A stretch of 64,000 bases of DNA from Poa pratensis (taxonomy: Eukaryota; Streptophyta; Magnoliopsida; Poales; Poaceae), in the NCBI GenBank assembly GCA_947311845.1, contig CAMZMU010000096.1, positions 16,707,655 to 16,771,654 on the forward strand, read 5' to 3'. Positions 23,332 to 34,713 of this stretch are shown piece after piece. Numbering within the stretch: position 1 is the stretch's first letter; each line of letters opens with the position of its first letter. Under the pieces are notes generated by a model that saw nothing but the letters and a program-made list of their open reading frames with translations, had not been told where the DNA came from and searched no databases. The position numbers were made by a program, and so were the translations under genes.

Positions 23332-23933
23332 GACGCGCTAAAATATAGCGCGCATAGTACAGCAGTTTACCAGACGCTGTAAAATAGAGCACCACAAACA
23401 TATTTCTTCAACACATGTATAAGAAATAGATCCCTAACTTTTACAAAGAAGACCCTAACTCTTACAAATAGGTCCCTCACGAAAAAATGAAAAAGCAATC
23501 AAGCCCCCAATCGGTGGTGGAGCTAGCTAGCTGCTGTGTGCAGCACACCACGGCGTCATCTCCGTCTCTGCCCACGGCGCCGGAGAGGCCGTGCGCGAGG
23601 CCGTAGCGCCTCCGCGTCCGCCTGGCCGCTGCTGCTCGCCGGCCCGTCCTCCGCAGCTCGCCGGCCTGAATCGACTGAATCAGCAGATCGACGACGCTCA
23701 CACATGCCTCCGTCGCGTATTCCCGCCGCCTCCTCCTCCCCTCGCTCAGGGATCCTTCTCTCCCTTCTCTCCCTCGCGCCGGCCGCCACCTGCGCCTCCT
23801 CCTCCCCTCGCGACCATGGCGTCGCGCTCGCCCGTCCCAACTCCCACCGGCCGCGCTGCCCACGTCCGCACGCACCACGCCGTCGCCGGCCTTCATGGCC
23901 TCGATGCCGGGGGCGGGGCCGTCCGTCTGCCTG
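23332..23933. other. GC-rich flank, no convincing gene
   Basis: After an AT-rich start with gcgctaaaatatagcgc and the related agacgctgtaaaatagagc, the sequence becomes very GC-rich (23530-23930) and is open in several frames on both strands with Arg/Pro/Ala-rich translations. I see no conserved domain. It could be a CpG-rich 5' exon remnant or part of a decayed transposon cut by the copia LTR at 23934. Confidence 0.4.
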
Positions 23934-25088
23934 TAGGAAATATGCCCGAGAGGCAATCATAGAGATGATGATATTTCGATGTATCCATGATTTATAATAA
24001 TGTGCCTTGAATAATGTCTTTGTATTGATTGGCAAGTACGTGACTTGTTTGTGAAACACATTACTTGTATGGTTATTCTAAATATGTCCCTAGTCGGAGT
24101 TCATGTGAGGACACACTTGAATATTAGACTAGCACATGTATTGGTTGATGACTATGTTTCACAAGTCATAGACATGGAGATGTTAAACCAATAATGTGGA
24201 CTTATGTTATGAACATAGAGTTGGACTGACCCAACTTGAGACAATGCAGCAATGTTCAAAGTTCTCTCTACACGATGTGTATGCTTTGTCCCTAGACCTG
24301 AGATTGTCGCATGTACCCGAGATGTGAATCGACCTACTTTGGGGCTATCAAACGCTACACCGTGAAAGGGTAGCTATAAAGTTAGCTTACGGGTTTGTCG
24401 TGAAACATGCTGCGGAGCATGGTCAGTCAAGATGGGATTTGCCCCTCTCTTCTTGAGAGAGATATTTCTTTGGGCCCCTCGAGTGATCGGATCCAGAAAT
24501 GCATGGCCGTGCTACATAAGGTTAAGAAGTTAACCTAGTATGGGATTCCGAATCACAGGATCGAGAAAGAGTGGTCAGCTGGAGGCTTGACCTAATATCG
24601 TGAGGCAAAGGGAATGGCATAAACATTGTGATGGTTCGTCCGATACGATCTTTATGTGCGTTTGGGAGTTGGCACGTTTTGCTAGAAGCCGCTACCAACT
24701 ATTGGCCGAGTAGGTGTACTCGTGTCATGTCTAAACGTGCGTGAACCTATAGGGTCACACACTTAAGGCAGTGAAGGCAGAATTCGGATTGGATCCGAGT
24801 TGGGCTGGAATATACTCCAGAATGGGCTTCGGTTGAGGCAACCCAATATGGGGAGGTCTATATAAGGAGAGGAGGCTGGACGTTTTAGGGTTGCCCAATT
24901 CCGCACCACAATCCACCCAGCCACCGTCTCACCACGCCCCTGCCGCCCGTGCGGACCTAGCAGTCCGGCGAGCGGCGCCTCCACGCCGTACGTGTGGATA
25001 CCGATAGAGGTGCTGCACTTGGAGCACTTGGACGAGCCGCCGAGAGGAGCTGTTCGTGGGAGCTGTTCGTGGGAGCGACTGGATCGGA
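23934..25088 (+). repeat. Copia LTR fragment, Angela/WIS/BARE-like
   Basis: Starts tgtaggaaatatgcccgagaggcaat, very like the start of Angela/WIS-type LTRs in Triticeae (from memory, not searched). Contains a TATA-like tatataagg near 24857. No internal domain, primer-binding site or matching second LTR follows; it runs into a CACTA end near 25089, so it is a truncated or solo LTR. Confidence 0.65.
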
Positions 25089-25263
25089 GAGAATTCTGTG
25101 GCACATATCTTGTGGGTGCGTCACAGAAATGTGAGAATTCTGTGCCGCATGTAGATATGCGCCACAGAAATAAAATTTAGTGGCGTGACTTCTGTGACGC
25201 ACCAACCCATGCGCCACAGAAGTCTTTTTTAGTGCGCCACAGATAGGATATTTCCTACTAGTG
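25089..25263. mobile_element. Terminal fragment of a CACTA (En/Spm) transposon
   Basis: Ends tttcctactagtg at 25263, the reverse complement of cactagtaggaaa, the usual grass CACTA terminus. It is preceded by subterminal repeats of the motif tgtg(g/a)cgca/tgcgccacaga in both orientations. Only one end is present, so it is a remnant abutting the copia LTR. Confidence 0.75.
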
Positions 25264-25362
25264 CACGCATTGAACGCTAAATAGATGTAGTCGTCACATG
25301 GACTCTGCTACATGTATATTTTCATATATCTAGGATACAACTGCCACACTGACTCTACTAAA

Positions 25363-27180
25363 TGGCCTCAAATTCAAAACATGATGGAAGTGTGTACTAA
25401 TTAACATGCTTCCTATCGATCGAGTTCTCAGCTAAGAATTGCGTTCATCTGGATCGGTCGTTGAGCTTCAGATTAACCAACTCATCGTCCCATGAGTTAA
25501 TTGCAGAAACCTACGACAAATGGGGCTAGGGCTACAAAAAACTACCACTTTACGAATTATTTGCAGAAACCACCGTTTTCGGGGTGATGCGTTGCAAGAA
25601 ACACTGATTGGCAAGTTGACACGCTCTAAGTAAGAATATGACAGGCGGGGCCCGCTGTCAGGTCCACGTGGCAGCAGGAGTTAATTGCAGAAACATTCGA
25701 CAATTGGGGCTAGGGGTACAAAAAACTACCACTTTACGAATTATTTACAAAAACCACCGTTTTCGGGGTGATGCGTCGCAAGAAGCACTTATTGGCAAGT
25801 TGACACGCTCTAAGCAAGAAGCCCTCGTGCGTACTGCCAGGAGGGAGCCGTCGTGGAACCGCCGACCGTGTCCCCGCTGTGTCTAGCGCGTGCCCTGCGC
25901 GTGCTCGCCACGAGGCAGCCGCCGACCGCGGCACCGTCATCGTACAGCCTGCCCCGCGCGTGCTCGCCATGAGGCAGCCGTCTAGGTGCCGCCAACTTCT
26001 GTGGAGCCACATGGGCATGGCGGCGGCACCCTCGGTCACGTTGTCGTTGCTTCGGACGGAGGCGGTGACCAGTGCGCATCGCGGCCTCGACCTCGGCGGG
26101 CTTCCTCCGGCGCGACATGAATGCGGAGGCGGCGCACGGCCGATGTGCAGCACGAAGCAGCCGGAGTAGCGGCGATGAGGGAGACCAGGTGGCTGACACT
26201 CTACTGGAGACGAGGAAGATGACTGCGCGCCTGCGCCCCGTGCATATATTTTTGGTTGTTTTCAGTTCCTTCGAATATTTTCAACAAAAAAACCAAAATT
26301 TATAAGCAGTACAATGTGTGTCCCCCTTGACCGTTTAATCATCCCACGTGGACCTGACAGGGGGCCCGCCTGTCATATTCTTACTTAGAGCGTGTCAACT
26401 TGTCAATCAGTGCTTCTTGTGACGCATCACCCGAAAACGGTGGTTTCTGCAAATAATTCGTAAAGTGGTAGTTTTTTGTAGCCCTAGCCCCAATTGTCGT
26501 AGGTTTCTGCAATTAACTCCAGCCACGTGGACCTGACAGCGGGCCCGCCTGTCATATTCTTAATTAGAAACTTGCCAATCAGTGCTTCTTGCGACGCATT
26601 ACCCCGAAAACGGTAGTTTCTGCAAATAATTTGTAAAGTGGTAATTTTTTGTAGCCCTATCCCCAATTGTCGTAGGTTTCTGCAATTAACTCTCGTCCAA
26701 TCCATCAGTTCTCTTTGGAGCAAATTGGACGGGATCCAAGAGGAACTGAATGGTGACTGTGTATTTGCGCTTATCAATTCTCTTTGGAGTAAATATAGAC
26801 GCTCAAGAGTGAACAGAAATTGCCCATGGAATGAACGGCCATAGATGATCGAAATCGAGGTATGCCGGACTTGGGAAGATGGGTCACCAAGGGCAATGAC
26901 TCCATGGTCGTCAGGAATAGGTTCCATCGAGTCGATTTGCAGTCAAAAACTTGAATCGACGAAATCCGGACTGTCATGGACGATGGTGCGAGAAGTTAGT
27001 CTTTTGGAAACTTAAAATGTTGCATCGGCGTTTTGCTCAAGATACAAACTCGTGTTTCTTTTTGTGGCATGCAGCCAAACTTTTGCTGCACTTGCGCCTG
27101 CAATGGCGCCAGCAGAGGCTAGCTGTAGAGGTCACGATCGATGACCATGAATGCAGAGCTGAAACGCAGTCGTGTAACTG
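25363..27180 (+). repeat. R1 repeat, copy 2 (interrupted by a MULE)
   Basis: Two parts, 25363-25493 and 26702-27180, match the R1 copy at 882-1420 in order. Between them sits a 1.2-kb MULE. Relative to copy 1, about 180 bp after gatcgg are missing. The part after about 26985 (gttgcatcggygt) is shared with the third copy at 46180 but not with copy 1. Confidence 0.65.
25494..26692. mobile_element. Non-autonomous MULE with doubled terminal inverted repeats, possible Pack-MULE
   Basis: Starts gagttaattgcagaaacc and ends with its inverse ggtttctgcaattaactc. Flanks are tcgtcccat (25485-25493) and tcgtccaat (26693-26701), a 9-bp duplication with one mismatch, typical of Mutator-like elements. The terminal unit (about 175-185 bp) is present twice in tandem at each end: 25494-25677 and from 25678 on the left; up to 26519 and 26520-26692 on the right. 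The centre (about 25820-26230) is GC-rich, with open frames and a repeated cgtgctcgcca(c/t)gaggcagccg, and could be captured host exon. No transposase. Confidence 0.85.
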
Positions 27181-27448
27181 TCCCTCCCAAGCTGATTTTT
27201 TTTTAGAACTAACGAGCCTCCCCCCGTCGATTTCCATTAAAGAAACCGCCAATTCTTACAGACCGCAACACAAAAGAAATAAAAAAAACAAAAAAACAAA
27301 GGAAAGAGTATGAGCAGGGACAGGCCCCTACCCTCCCATCTGGCACACTTGCTCCTGCCAACTTATTACAGCAAACGGACACAAGAACTTCCAGAACAGA
27401 GCTAAAACACCAACACATAATGAAGAAAGACTAAGAACCACTGGGACA

Positions 27449-28192
27449 CTAGTTCGCAATCCTTGCCACCTGCGGAGCCCAGCCATGTGCCGCCGAGAAG
27501 ACTCCCCTCAGAACATCCTTGATTTGCGTCACACCGTCTTCAAACCTTCCTCGATCTCGGTTTGTCTGCAATATCAACCAAGAGTTCAAAATGTTACACA
27601 ACCTGTAGATCACTGCAGATGGATCATCAGGGAACTTTTTCCTAAAACAAGCGTCATTGCGCGTCTTCCAGATAGTCCAGCAGACCGCAACACACCCTCC
27701 AAAGACAGAGTTCTTCAGAGGGCTCGGGACAGTGTTTAACCATGGTCCTGCCAGGTCGATCACACTCTCAGGAGGTCTATCAAAACCTAAGGCACAAATC
27801 ACGATTCTCCAAACCAGCTTAGCTAGAGAGCATTGAAACAGGAGATGATCAACCGTTTCTTTACTCGAGCAGAAATGGCATTGATCATTCCCAGTCCAAC
27901 CTCTCTTCGACAGATTGTCTTTAGTAAGAATTCTGTTCTTTAACATCAGCCAGACAAAAACTTTCACTTTCATAGGCATCTTCACCTTCCAAATAAACTT
28001 CTGAGGGAACACACCATTGGACCGAAGGTGCAAATACAGGGATTTCACCTGGAATTTACCAGATCCCCCTAATTTCCACCGGACTCTGTCGGTCTCATTA
28101 TTTAGAACAACCGGATCCACTAGATTTTTCAATTCATCAAACTGTTCTTGCATTTCCCCCACAGCGTCCTCCTGAAACAAATCACTCCCCAA
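27449..28192 (-). pseudogene. LINE ORF2 C-terminal zf-RVT region, out of frame with ORF2
   Basis: 247 codons holding the typical plant LINE C-terminus: FIWKVKMPMKVKVFVWLML, the Cys/His element CHFCSSKETVDHLLFQC and a following hydrophobic segment. It continues ORF2 in another frame, with a frameshift near 28150-28190, where the two frames overlap. It ends at 27449, about 250 bp before the A tail. Confidence 0.85.
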
Positions 28193-31107
28193 CCTTCTCT
28201 CTTAACCTTGCTCAGAGTTATTGACTTGTCAAAAACTAGACCATAAAGCCTGGGAAACCGGACTGCAAGCGAAATGCCATTCAGCCACACATCTGTCCAG
28301 AAAAGAGTTTTCTCTCCATTATTCACGCATCTAGTCACAAACCTTTGAAATGTCGCGTTCACTCCCATCAAACTTTGCCAAAAATGAGAGCAACCCGGCC
28401 CAGATTCTGCTTGAGCCAAGACCTTGTTGTGAAGGTACTTCCTGGTCAGCATCTGCTGCCACGTACCCTCAGTGTTTTCCAACTTCCACAGCCATTTGCA
28501 CAGTAAGCTGATGTTCATGGTCCTAAGATCCAGCACATCGAGCCCACCACATTCTTTAGGCATACACACCGTAGGCCAATTAACCAAATGGTATTTCTTT
28601 TTTCCATCTTTCTCATCCCAGACAAGCCTTTTCCTGTGAATGTCCCATTTCCTTAGTGTACCCTTAGGTACCTCCAGAAAAGACAGCATGTATAAAGTTA
28701 TACTGCTAAGACACGCATTCACCAGAGTGATCCTATCTCCCGAAGACAAAATCCTGCCCTTCCATCCTGAGAATTTCTTCCCCAGCCTTTCATCAACAGG
28801 ATCCCACTGAGAAAGAGAAAGTCTCTTCTCATCAATAGGCAAACCGAGATACTTAAGAGGAAGATCAGCACACACGCATGTGAAAATTTCACCGTACTGC
28901 TCTTCCCTTTCTTTTGCAGCCCCCAAACAGTAGATTTCACTTTTATGAAAGTTGATCTTCAACCCTGACATTTGTTCAAACAGGCATAGAATTACTTTGA
29001 AATTTCTGGCATTCTCAAGGTTGTCCTCCATCAGCAAGACGGTATCATCCGCATACTGGAGGATGGCCAGACTCCCATCAACTAGATGGGGTACCAGACC
29101 TGAAATGAGCCCCAGATTTTTCGCATTGTTGATCATCATAGCCAGACCATCGCCAACCAGATCAAACAGCAAAGGAGACAACGGATCACCCTGTCTCACA
29201 CCAGCATAGGTGTTGAAATATGGGCCAATCTTGTCATTAACCTTGATTGCTACTCTTCCTCCTCTTACTGTTTTCATCACCCAATCCGAGAAGAGGTCAC
29301 CTAAACCTTTCGTTTGCATCATCTGATAAAGGAAAGCCCAGTTCACTTTGTCATATGCTTTCTCGAAATCGATTTTAAACAGAACACCAGCAGCTTTCTT
29401 GTGGTGAATCTCATGTACAGTTTCATGCAGCAACACTACACCCTCCATAATGTATCTGTCCTTAATAAAAGCAGTATGTGTATCAGTAATAACTTTATGA
29501 ATTACAGACCCCAGTCTATTTGCCAACAGTTTCGTCAGTATTTTATAACTGACATTGAGCAAACAGATCGGTCTGAACTTTTGAATAACCACAGCATCCG
29601 GTACCTTCGATATTAAAGTAATAATGCCATGATTAAGTCTCTCAATCTTAAGCTTCCCGCAGTGAAAAGCATCAATCATTTCCTTTAGATCATCTTTGAT
29701 GACTTCCCAGAAATGTTGGTAGAATTCTGCAGGCAAACCATCTGGCCCCGCAGCTTTATTTTGTTTCAGATCAAAAACCACCGCCTTAATCTCCTCCAAA
29801 GAGAAAGGTGCAGTGAGCATTTGCCTGTCATCCCCTTCAAGCTGGGCACCCGCAATATGAAGCCTCAGATCTGTAATAGTACTTTTACCAAACAGAGCAT
29901 TGTAATATTCCGTGGCATGAGTAATTAGGTTATCATCACCTAATATGTCAACCCCGTTATATTGTAACAAAGTGATCGTACTCTTTTTCTTCCGTCCACT
30001 CGCCTTGATGTGAAAGTATCTTGTATTGCCATCTCCTTCTTTCAGGTCTTTTTCCTTTGCCCTTTGTCTCCACTTCAGTTCTTCATCCCTCAACAGCTTT
30101 TTGAGCTCTTTCTGCAAATCCAGCTGCAACTCCTGTTCAGGAACCGACAACGGAGCTTCCTCTGATTTCTTATCCAAACTATCAAGCTTCTCAAGTATTT
30201 CCTTCCTCTGCTTCCTGTATTCCCCTTCAACATTATAATTCCACCCTTTGACATGGCGCCTGAATCTCCTTAATTTTTCCTGCCACTTATCGATATCGTG
30301 CTTCGCAAAGGTTGTGGCTAGCCAACTATTTCTCACTACCTCCTCAAAACCCTCCCTCTCAAGCCAGCATGTTTCAAATCTGAAAAGGCTGTTATGAGCA
30401 GGGAGAACTCCACAAGACAAAAGTAAAGGGACATGATCAGAAATATCTCTGTTCATCCCATTTACAATTGCCAAGGGGAAAGCTAGATCCCACTCCGAAG
30501 AAACTAGAATTCTATCTAGTCTTTCAAAGGTGGGATCAGCTTGATTATTGGACCAAGTATACTTTCTGCCAATAAGCTTCAACTCTTTTAATCCATTAGT
30601 TTCAATAATGGAATTAAAGATATGACTCCATTTTGACAGGATACATGGTTTATTTTTTTCACAGGTTTTCCTGATGATATTAAAATCACCACCTATGATA
30701 AAAGCACCCGAGCATCTGCTAAAAAGGTTTGCCAGCTCTGCTAAAAAGGAATCTTTTCCTTCATTTTGCGCCGGCCCATATACTGTAATCAAGTGCCACC
30801 GAAATGAGGAAATTTTATCCACCAGTGACATTTTAATAAAGTGATCACCCAATTCATGATCCACCAGATCATAAATATCTAGATCTACTCCCAGAAGGAT
30901 TCCACCCGATCTTCCAGTGGGAGGTACAGTAAGCCAAGAGAAATTTCTATTACCAACAATCTTTGCAAACCAATTGGGACTGAAGTCACTTTTTATAGTC
31001 TCACTGAGACCAATAAAGCCAACCCCCTCATCCCTAATAGTCTCACGTAGGAACCTTTGCTTGTCAGGGTGTTCCACTCCCCTGATGTTCGCAAAGCAAC
31101 CTATCAT
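28129..31107 (-). CDS. LINE ORF2: endonuclease and reverse transcriptase
   Basis: The likely ATG is at 31107 (MIGCFANIRG), 29 bp after the ORF1 stop; the frame is open some way further upstream. Residues about 1-230 form the exonuclease/endonuclease/phosphatase fold (GLSETIKSDF, TVYGPAQNEGK, GGDFNIIR, ISDHVPLLLS), which nicks target DNA. The reverse transcriptase occupies about residues 440-720 with KNKAAGPDGLPAEFYQ, RPICLLNVSYKILTKLLANR, AGVRQGDPLSPLLFDLV and active-site YADD (29044-29055). About 990 codons are open, then a frameshift near 28150-28190 separates the C-terminal region. Catalytic motifs are intact. As read it is a truncated but nearly complete ORF2. Confidence 0.9.
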   Translation of the reverse strand: MIGCFANIRGVEHPDKQRFLRETIRDEGVGFIGLSETIKSDFSPNWFAKIVGNRNFSWLTVPPTGRSGGILLGVDLDIYDLVDHELGDHFIKMSLVDKISSFRWHLITVYGPAQNEGKDSFLAELANLFSRCSGAFIIGGDFNIIRKTCEKNKPCILSKWSHIFNSIIETNGLKELKLIGRKYTWSNNQADPTFERLDRILVSSEWDLAFPLAIVNGMNRDISDHVPLLLSCGVLPAHNSLFRFETCWLEREGFEEVVRNSWLATTFAKHDIDKWQEKLRRFRRHVKGWNYNVEGEYRKQRKEILEKLDSLDKKSEEAPLSVPEQELQLDLQKELKKLLRDEELKWRQRAKEKDLKEGDGNTRYFHIKASGRKKKSTITLLQYNGVDILGDDNLITHATEYYNALFGKSTITDLRLHIAGAQLEGDDRQMLTAPFSLEEIKAVVFDLKQNKAAGPDGLPAEFYQHFWEVIKDDLKEMIDAFHCGKLKIERLNHGIITLISKVPDAVVIQKFRPICLLNVSYKILTKLLANRLGSVIHKVITDTHTAFIKDRYIMEGVVLLHETVHEIHHKKAAGVLFKIDFEKAYDKVNWAFLYQMMQTKGLGDLFSDWVMKTVRGGRVAIKVNDKIGPYFNTYAGVRQGDPLSPLLFDLVGDGLAMMINNAKNLGLISGLVPHLVDGSLAILQYADDTVLLMEDNLENARNFKVILCLFEQMSGLKINFHKSEIYCLGAAKEREEQYGEIFTCVCADLPLKYLGLPIDEKRLSLSQWDPVDERLGKKFSGWKGRILSSGDRITLVNACLSSITLYMLSFLEVPKGTLRKWDIHRKRLVWDEKDGKKKYHLVNWPTVCMPKECGGLDVLDLRTMNISLLCKWLWKLENTEGTWQQMLTRKYLHNKVLAQAESGPGCSHFWQSLMGVNATFQRFVTRCVNNGEKTLFWTDVWLNGISLAVRFPRLYGLVFDKSITLSKVKREGWGVICFRRTLWGKCKNSLMN

Positions 31108-31136
31108 GGAGCTTTTGGGGGTCTCCCCCCTTTTCT

Positions 31137-33286
31137 TTAGCAGCTCAACCCTCCAGACGGGGAGCACGCTTTAACAATCTTCTGATTCCCTTTTTTTAAC
31201 TGAGCTCGTTCAGAGTCAGTATCAAGGGTCTCAAAAACATTATCCTCAGAATCAGAAGCTATATCAGCGACCTCTTCTGTCACTTGAGTGAACAGATCAG
31301 TAGCATTAGGCTCCTGCATGTTTTTATCCTTTTTCCCTTCTTCAAACAGATCTTTTCTAGATTGTTCAAGAGACTTAATGATATCTACCACATTTTTAAT
31401 ACCATTACCACTACTACTATCATGCACCCCTAATTTTGACGTAAAATCAATAAGAGTAGTATCATCTGAATTTAGAACAGTGGAGATCTCAAGGTTTTCA
31501 TTGTTATTACCTGGTATCTCATTCTTCTCCGCAGTCCTTTGCATTGCCAACTTGGTTCGATCAGCATCTTCTTGCACCTGCAGCCTTTTGCACCTTCGGG
31601 GCGGGACAGTACCCCCTTTTCCCTGCAACCCCTTATCTACAGTTTTCCATGTCAGCTTTGCCACATTCTCTGCAAACGAGTCCTGAGAATCGGATCATCA
31701 TCTCCTCCCTGCGAGTATATGTTCTTTTCTTGGCTGTCATCATACTCCACCAATTCTTCATCATCTTCCTCAACACTGTCATTCTTGTTGAATTCTGATA
31801 CCTTCTCATTTGATTTCCCAGCTCCCTTTTCCTGTGGGCCTTCTTTTTCCACTTGCTGCAGCTTCTGCGCCATCCCCTCATCTGTCACAGTTGCAGAGAT
31901 CTTCTCATCAATAGCTCGCATGTTTGTATTATCCTGCTCAGAAGCAACCACTGTCACATTGCTCTTATTGGACATTGCCCCTGCCTGAAAACTGCTATCA
32001 GCACCAGTTCTCTCCGGCACAGTCCCCTGTTCTGTATCTCCTTTCAGTTTTTTCGCTGCTCTAGCAGATTCATCTTCATCTTCATTCTTCTTGGTTCCTG
32101 ATTCAGTTTCCATCGGAGAGGGGACAATTCTGTCCATGTTGCCACTTTTAATCACTTTTTCAATGGAGAAGGTAATTTCATATACCCAGGGCTTCACCGC
32201 AAATTGCTTCACCATAGGGAACTGCTTGATGCTCATCACATCAACTTGGAACCTGACGACGTTAAGGTCGGCAAGTATCTGCATATCAACATCATCAACA
32301 GCTCCAATCAGTGATCCTACTTCACAAATCCCTTTGTAGTGCTTCAGTTCCTTTGGAACCCCATCTGCCCTAGCCCACACTGTATATAACCTTCCCACCG
32401 GTTGAACCTCATCATTTGCCTTCATTACTTTAATCAGAGCTTTTGTCCCTTTCAGCTTGAATTCTTTAAAATCTACCAGCATATTCAGTTTCTCCAAAGT
32501 AGGGAACTGGACAATGAAATCTACTCCTTTTTCCACCACTTTCCAAGTCCATTCCCACTGGAACTGATTCATCAGTCCAGCATGTAGAGTCTGAGCATCC
32601 AAAGAGCCACTCATGACTCTTATTAGCCCCAGTGTCGAAACCTTGGCACTCTTGTGGTCAGTCTTGGAGTGCTGAGCAACAAAGAAACCAAGTGAGGGAT
32701 CCACCAAGCCCACGGCTGGCATCACTGGTTTCGTTTGATTGGGCCACACACACCTCTTGGTGATATGACTCTCTTTTTCACAGATCGAACAAACCACCTG
32801 CAGCTCACACTCCTTTGAGTTGTGCCCCTGAACGTCACACTTGTAGCACACAATAGCCTTATCCGTCGATATAGGAGCAGGCGCTGCAGTATGGGTTACC
32901 TGCGAGGAAGAAGAGCTCGCCTTCGCAATGTTCCCGACCTGCTTCTTCTGCCAGCTTTTCTGCGGCGGCGGTGAGTATCCACGCGCCCCACCCCGCTGGC
33001 CTGCATATGAATTCTTCCTGTGATCCCAGGCACGGCCATCATGCCCAGCCCCGTCATCACCAGGCCTCCTCTCTTCAGATCTCCCTCTCTCTCTGTGCGC
33101 CATCTTCCTGCGATTCTTCTTCTTCACTTTCTTTCGTTTCTTCTCTCTTGGCGGCGCCGGCGAGAGCAATACTTGTTTGTAAGAACGCTGACTTCCTTCT
33201 CCCTGCCAACCACCAATCCTAGGGTTTGATGTCTCGCTATCAACCACCTCCCCCAGATTATGTGTCTCAATGTTGGGCCGGCCCAA
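31137..33286 (-). pseudogene. LINE ORF1: zinc-knuckle RNA-binding protein, frameshifted
   Basis: The frame 31652-33286 has a basic Lys/Arg-rich N-terminus, two CCHC knuckles (CYKCDVQGHNSKEC and CSICEKESHITKRC) and a globular part (NQFQWEWTWKVVEKGVDF ... VGRLYTVWARADGVPKEL) resembling DUF4283-type ORF1 domains. The acidic C-terminal tail continues in another frame at 31137-31664 after a frameshift near 31670-31690, and stops 29 bp before the ORF2 ATG. ORF1 proteins bind element RNA and act as chaperones. The homologous open frame extends upstream through another frameshift (next entry). Confidence 0.82.
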
Positions 33287-34361
33287 TAGAGGAACCTCTG
33301 GGCCTCTCCCCGATTCTGCTTCCTTATTATTTTTTTTCCTGAATCAATGGTCGCCAATGTCCTGTGGACAGAGCTTGAGCTGGCGATTTGTACAACCACC
33401 AGTTGCCTGAAATGGATTTGCTCTGAGAATGAGATTCCCCCAAATTGGGCATCAAAGCCACCTGAGGAATCTCATCCTCCATACCTGCACTCACCAAAGC
33501 TGAATGACATGGGAAATGAATCGTATCCCCAATTCGCACTTCCTCCCCAAATCTCAAACATCTAGCATCAACCACCTGATCCCCATCATCAAGTAACACC
33601 AATCGCAGAGCTCTCAATCGAAGTAACAGAGTCCCAAACTGTACTCTACATACTTTTCGCCGGAGATTTGAGTTGTAACTCACTACCCATCTTTTCGGCG
33701 GTTCCAATTCCAACGGGCATCTCGTTCCCTCTCTCCGACCTCCGACAGCAAACGTAGCCCCGTCGCCGGCGGCTCCCTCTGAATGTCCGCTAGGGTTGCG
33801 GCCGCAATCACGTCCTGCACTGGGGTCGGTGGTAATACTCAGTACGGATCCAGACGCGGATGAAGGCTTACCAACTGCTCCTCCGGCCGCACACCCCACC
33901 GCGGGTAGGGGATTGGCGGCGGCCTGCGGGCTCTCGCCTCCTGCCAGCCCTCCGCAGTCCATGGATCTCTCCTTATCAACCGCGTGGCTTCCTCCAGCAA
34001 CAGCTCCGGCGAGGTCTCCTCCTCCTCTCTCCTCCGCGCCAAGCGACAGAGGTGGAGCAGTACTGGAATCCTTCTCCGGGGACTCCGCCCTAAGAGCGAA
34101 ACCCAGCACGGGCCCCCGCCGCACAGTATCCCCGTGAGCGATCCCGGCGTGCGGGCCCTCCTCGGAGCTCGCGTCATGGCGGGGTGCGCCATGGCAGGCC
34201 GCGTCGCCAGTCGCCCTCCTTGGGTAGAGCCAACGCAACATCCTCACCCAATTAATCCCTTCCGTAACTAGGTTGATGCCTCCACAGAAAATCAAAGGAG
34301 TGGATCGAGCCACAAAACTCCGCCGTTGGATAGGGCCGGCCGGCGGCGATCCTCCCTCCAC
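33287..34361 (-). pseudogene. LINE ORF1 N-terminal extension, separated by a homopolymer frameshift
   Basis: A 345-codon open frame (33327-34361), Ala/Gly/Arg/Pro-rich at first, then with a folded-looking part (PPKRWVVSYNSNLRRKVCRV, FGEEVRIGDTIHFPCHS). It ends at TAA TAA just after a run of eight A on the minus strand. In a different frame the reading passes directly into the ORF1 frame upstream of 33286. Hence ORF1 probably began here and was broken by a one-base change in the A run. Alternatively this is a separate 5' ORF. No known domain recognised. Confidence 0.6.
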
Positions 34362-34442
34362 GCGGCGAAATCGATCCGCTCCCCTGCTCCGACCTCACGA
34401 AGGGTGGCAGGGTGGTCAGTCAACTTTCCCTCCCAAGCTGAT

Positions 34443-34589
34443 GACAAGTCATAATTTTATGTTGAGTACTATCGTCTATATCTAGCTAGGCTAGGGGCTG
34501 CTTGCCAGCCAGACCTTCCCTGCTACGTACATATATCCATCTGCATGTCACAACTTCAACTTCCAGCTAGCGCGAGAAGGTCGTTCGTC
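34443..34589. other. Continuation of host flank right of the LINE
   Basis: About 150 bp of unassigned sequence that, with the LINE removed, follows R1 copy 2. It leads into the next R1 copy. No gene. Confidence 0.4.
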
Positions 34590-34682
34590 CAAGCATCCAA
34601 TGGCCTAAAAAAAATTTTAAAAAAAATGATGGAAGTGCACTTATTATAAAAGGCTTCCGATCGAGAGATATGTTCACCTCGA
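34590..34682 (+). repeat. R1 repeat, copy 3, left part
   Basis: Matches 880-960 and 25360-25440 (atccaatggcct ... gatggaagtgcac ... ggcttccgatcgag ... gatatgttca) and stops exactly where a Helitron end begins. The right part resumes at 45836. Confidence 0.65.
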
Positions 34683-34713
34683 CTAGGTAAATTTAATGCG
34701 GCGACACGCCGCA

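Larger units (their letters stand above)
27197..34426 (-). mobile_element. Full-length L1-type LINE
   Basis: Flanked by a 16-bp target duplication tccctcccaagctgat (27181-27196 and 34427-34442). The 3' end is at the left with a short A tail (T run 27196-27204 on the plus strand), so the element reads on the minus strand. It carries an ORF1 with two zinc knuckles and an ORF2 with endonuclease, reverse transcriptase and a C-terminal zinc-finger region. It is 7.2 kb, full length to judge from the long 5' coding region, but has several frameshifts. It inserted next to R1 copy 2. Confidence 0.93.

Noticed and set aside
23477..24059. GC-rich open frames next to the copia LTR
   Set aside because: Open on both strands, low complexity, and some run into the LTR itself. 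No conserved domain.
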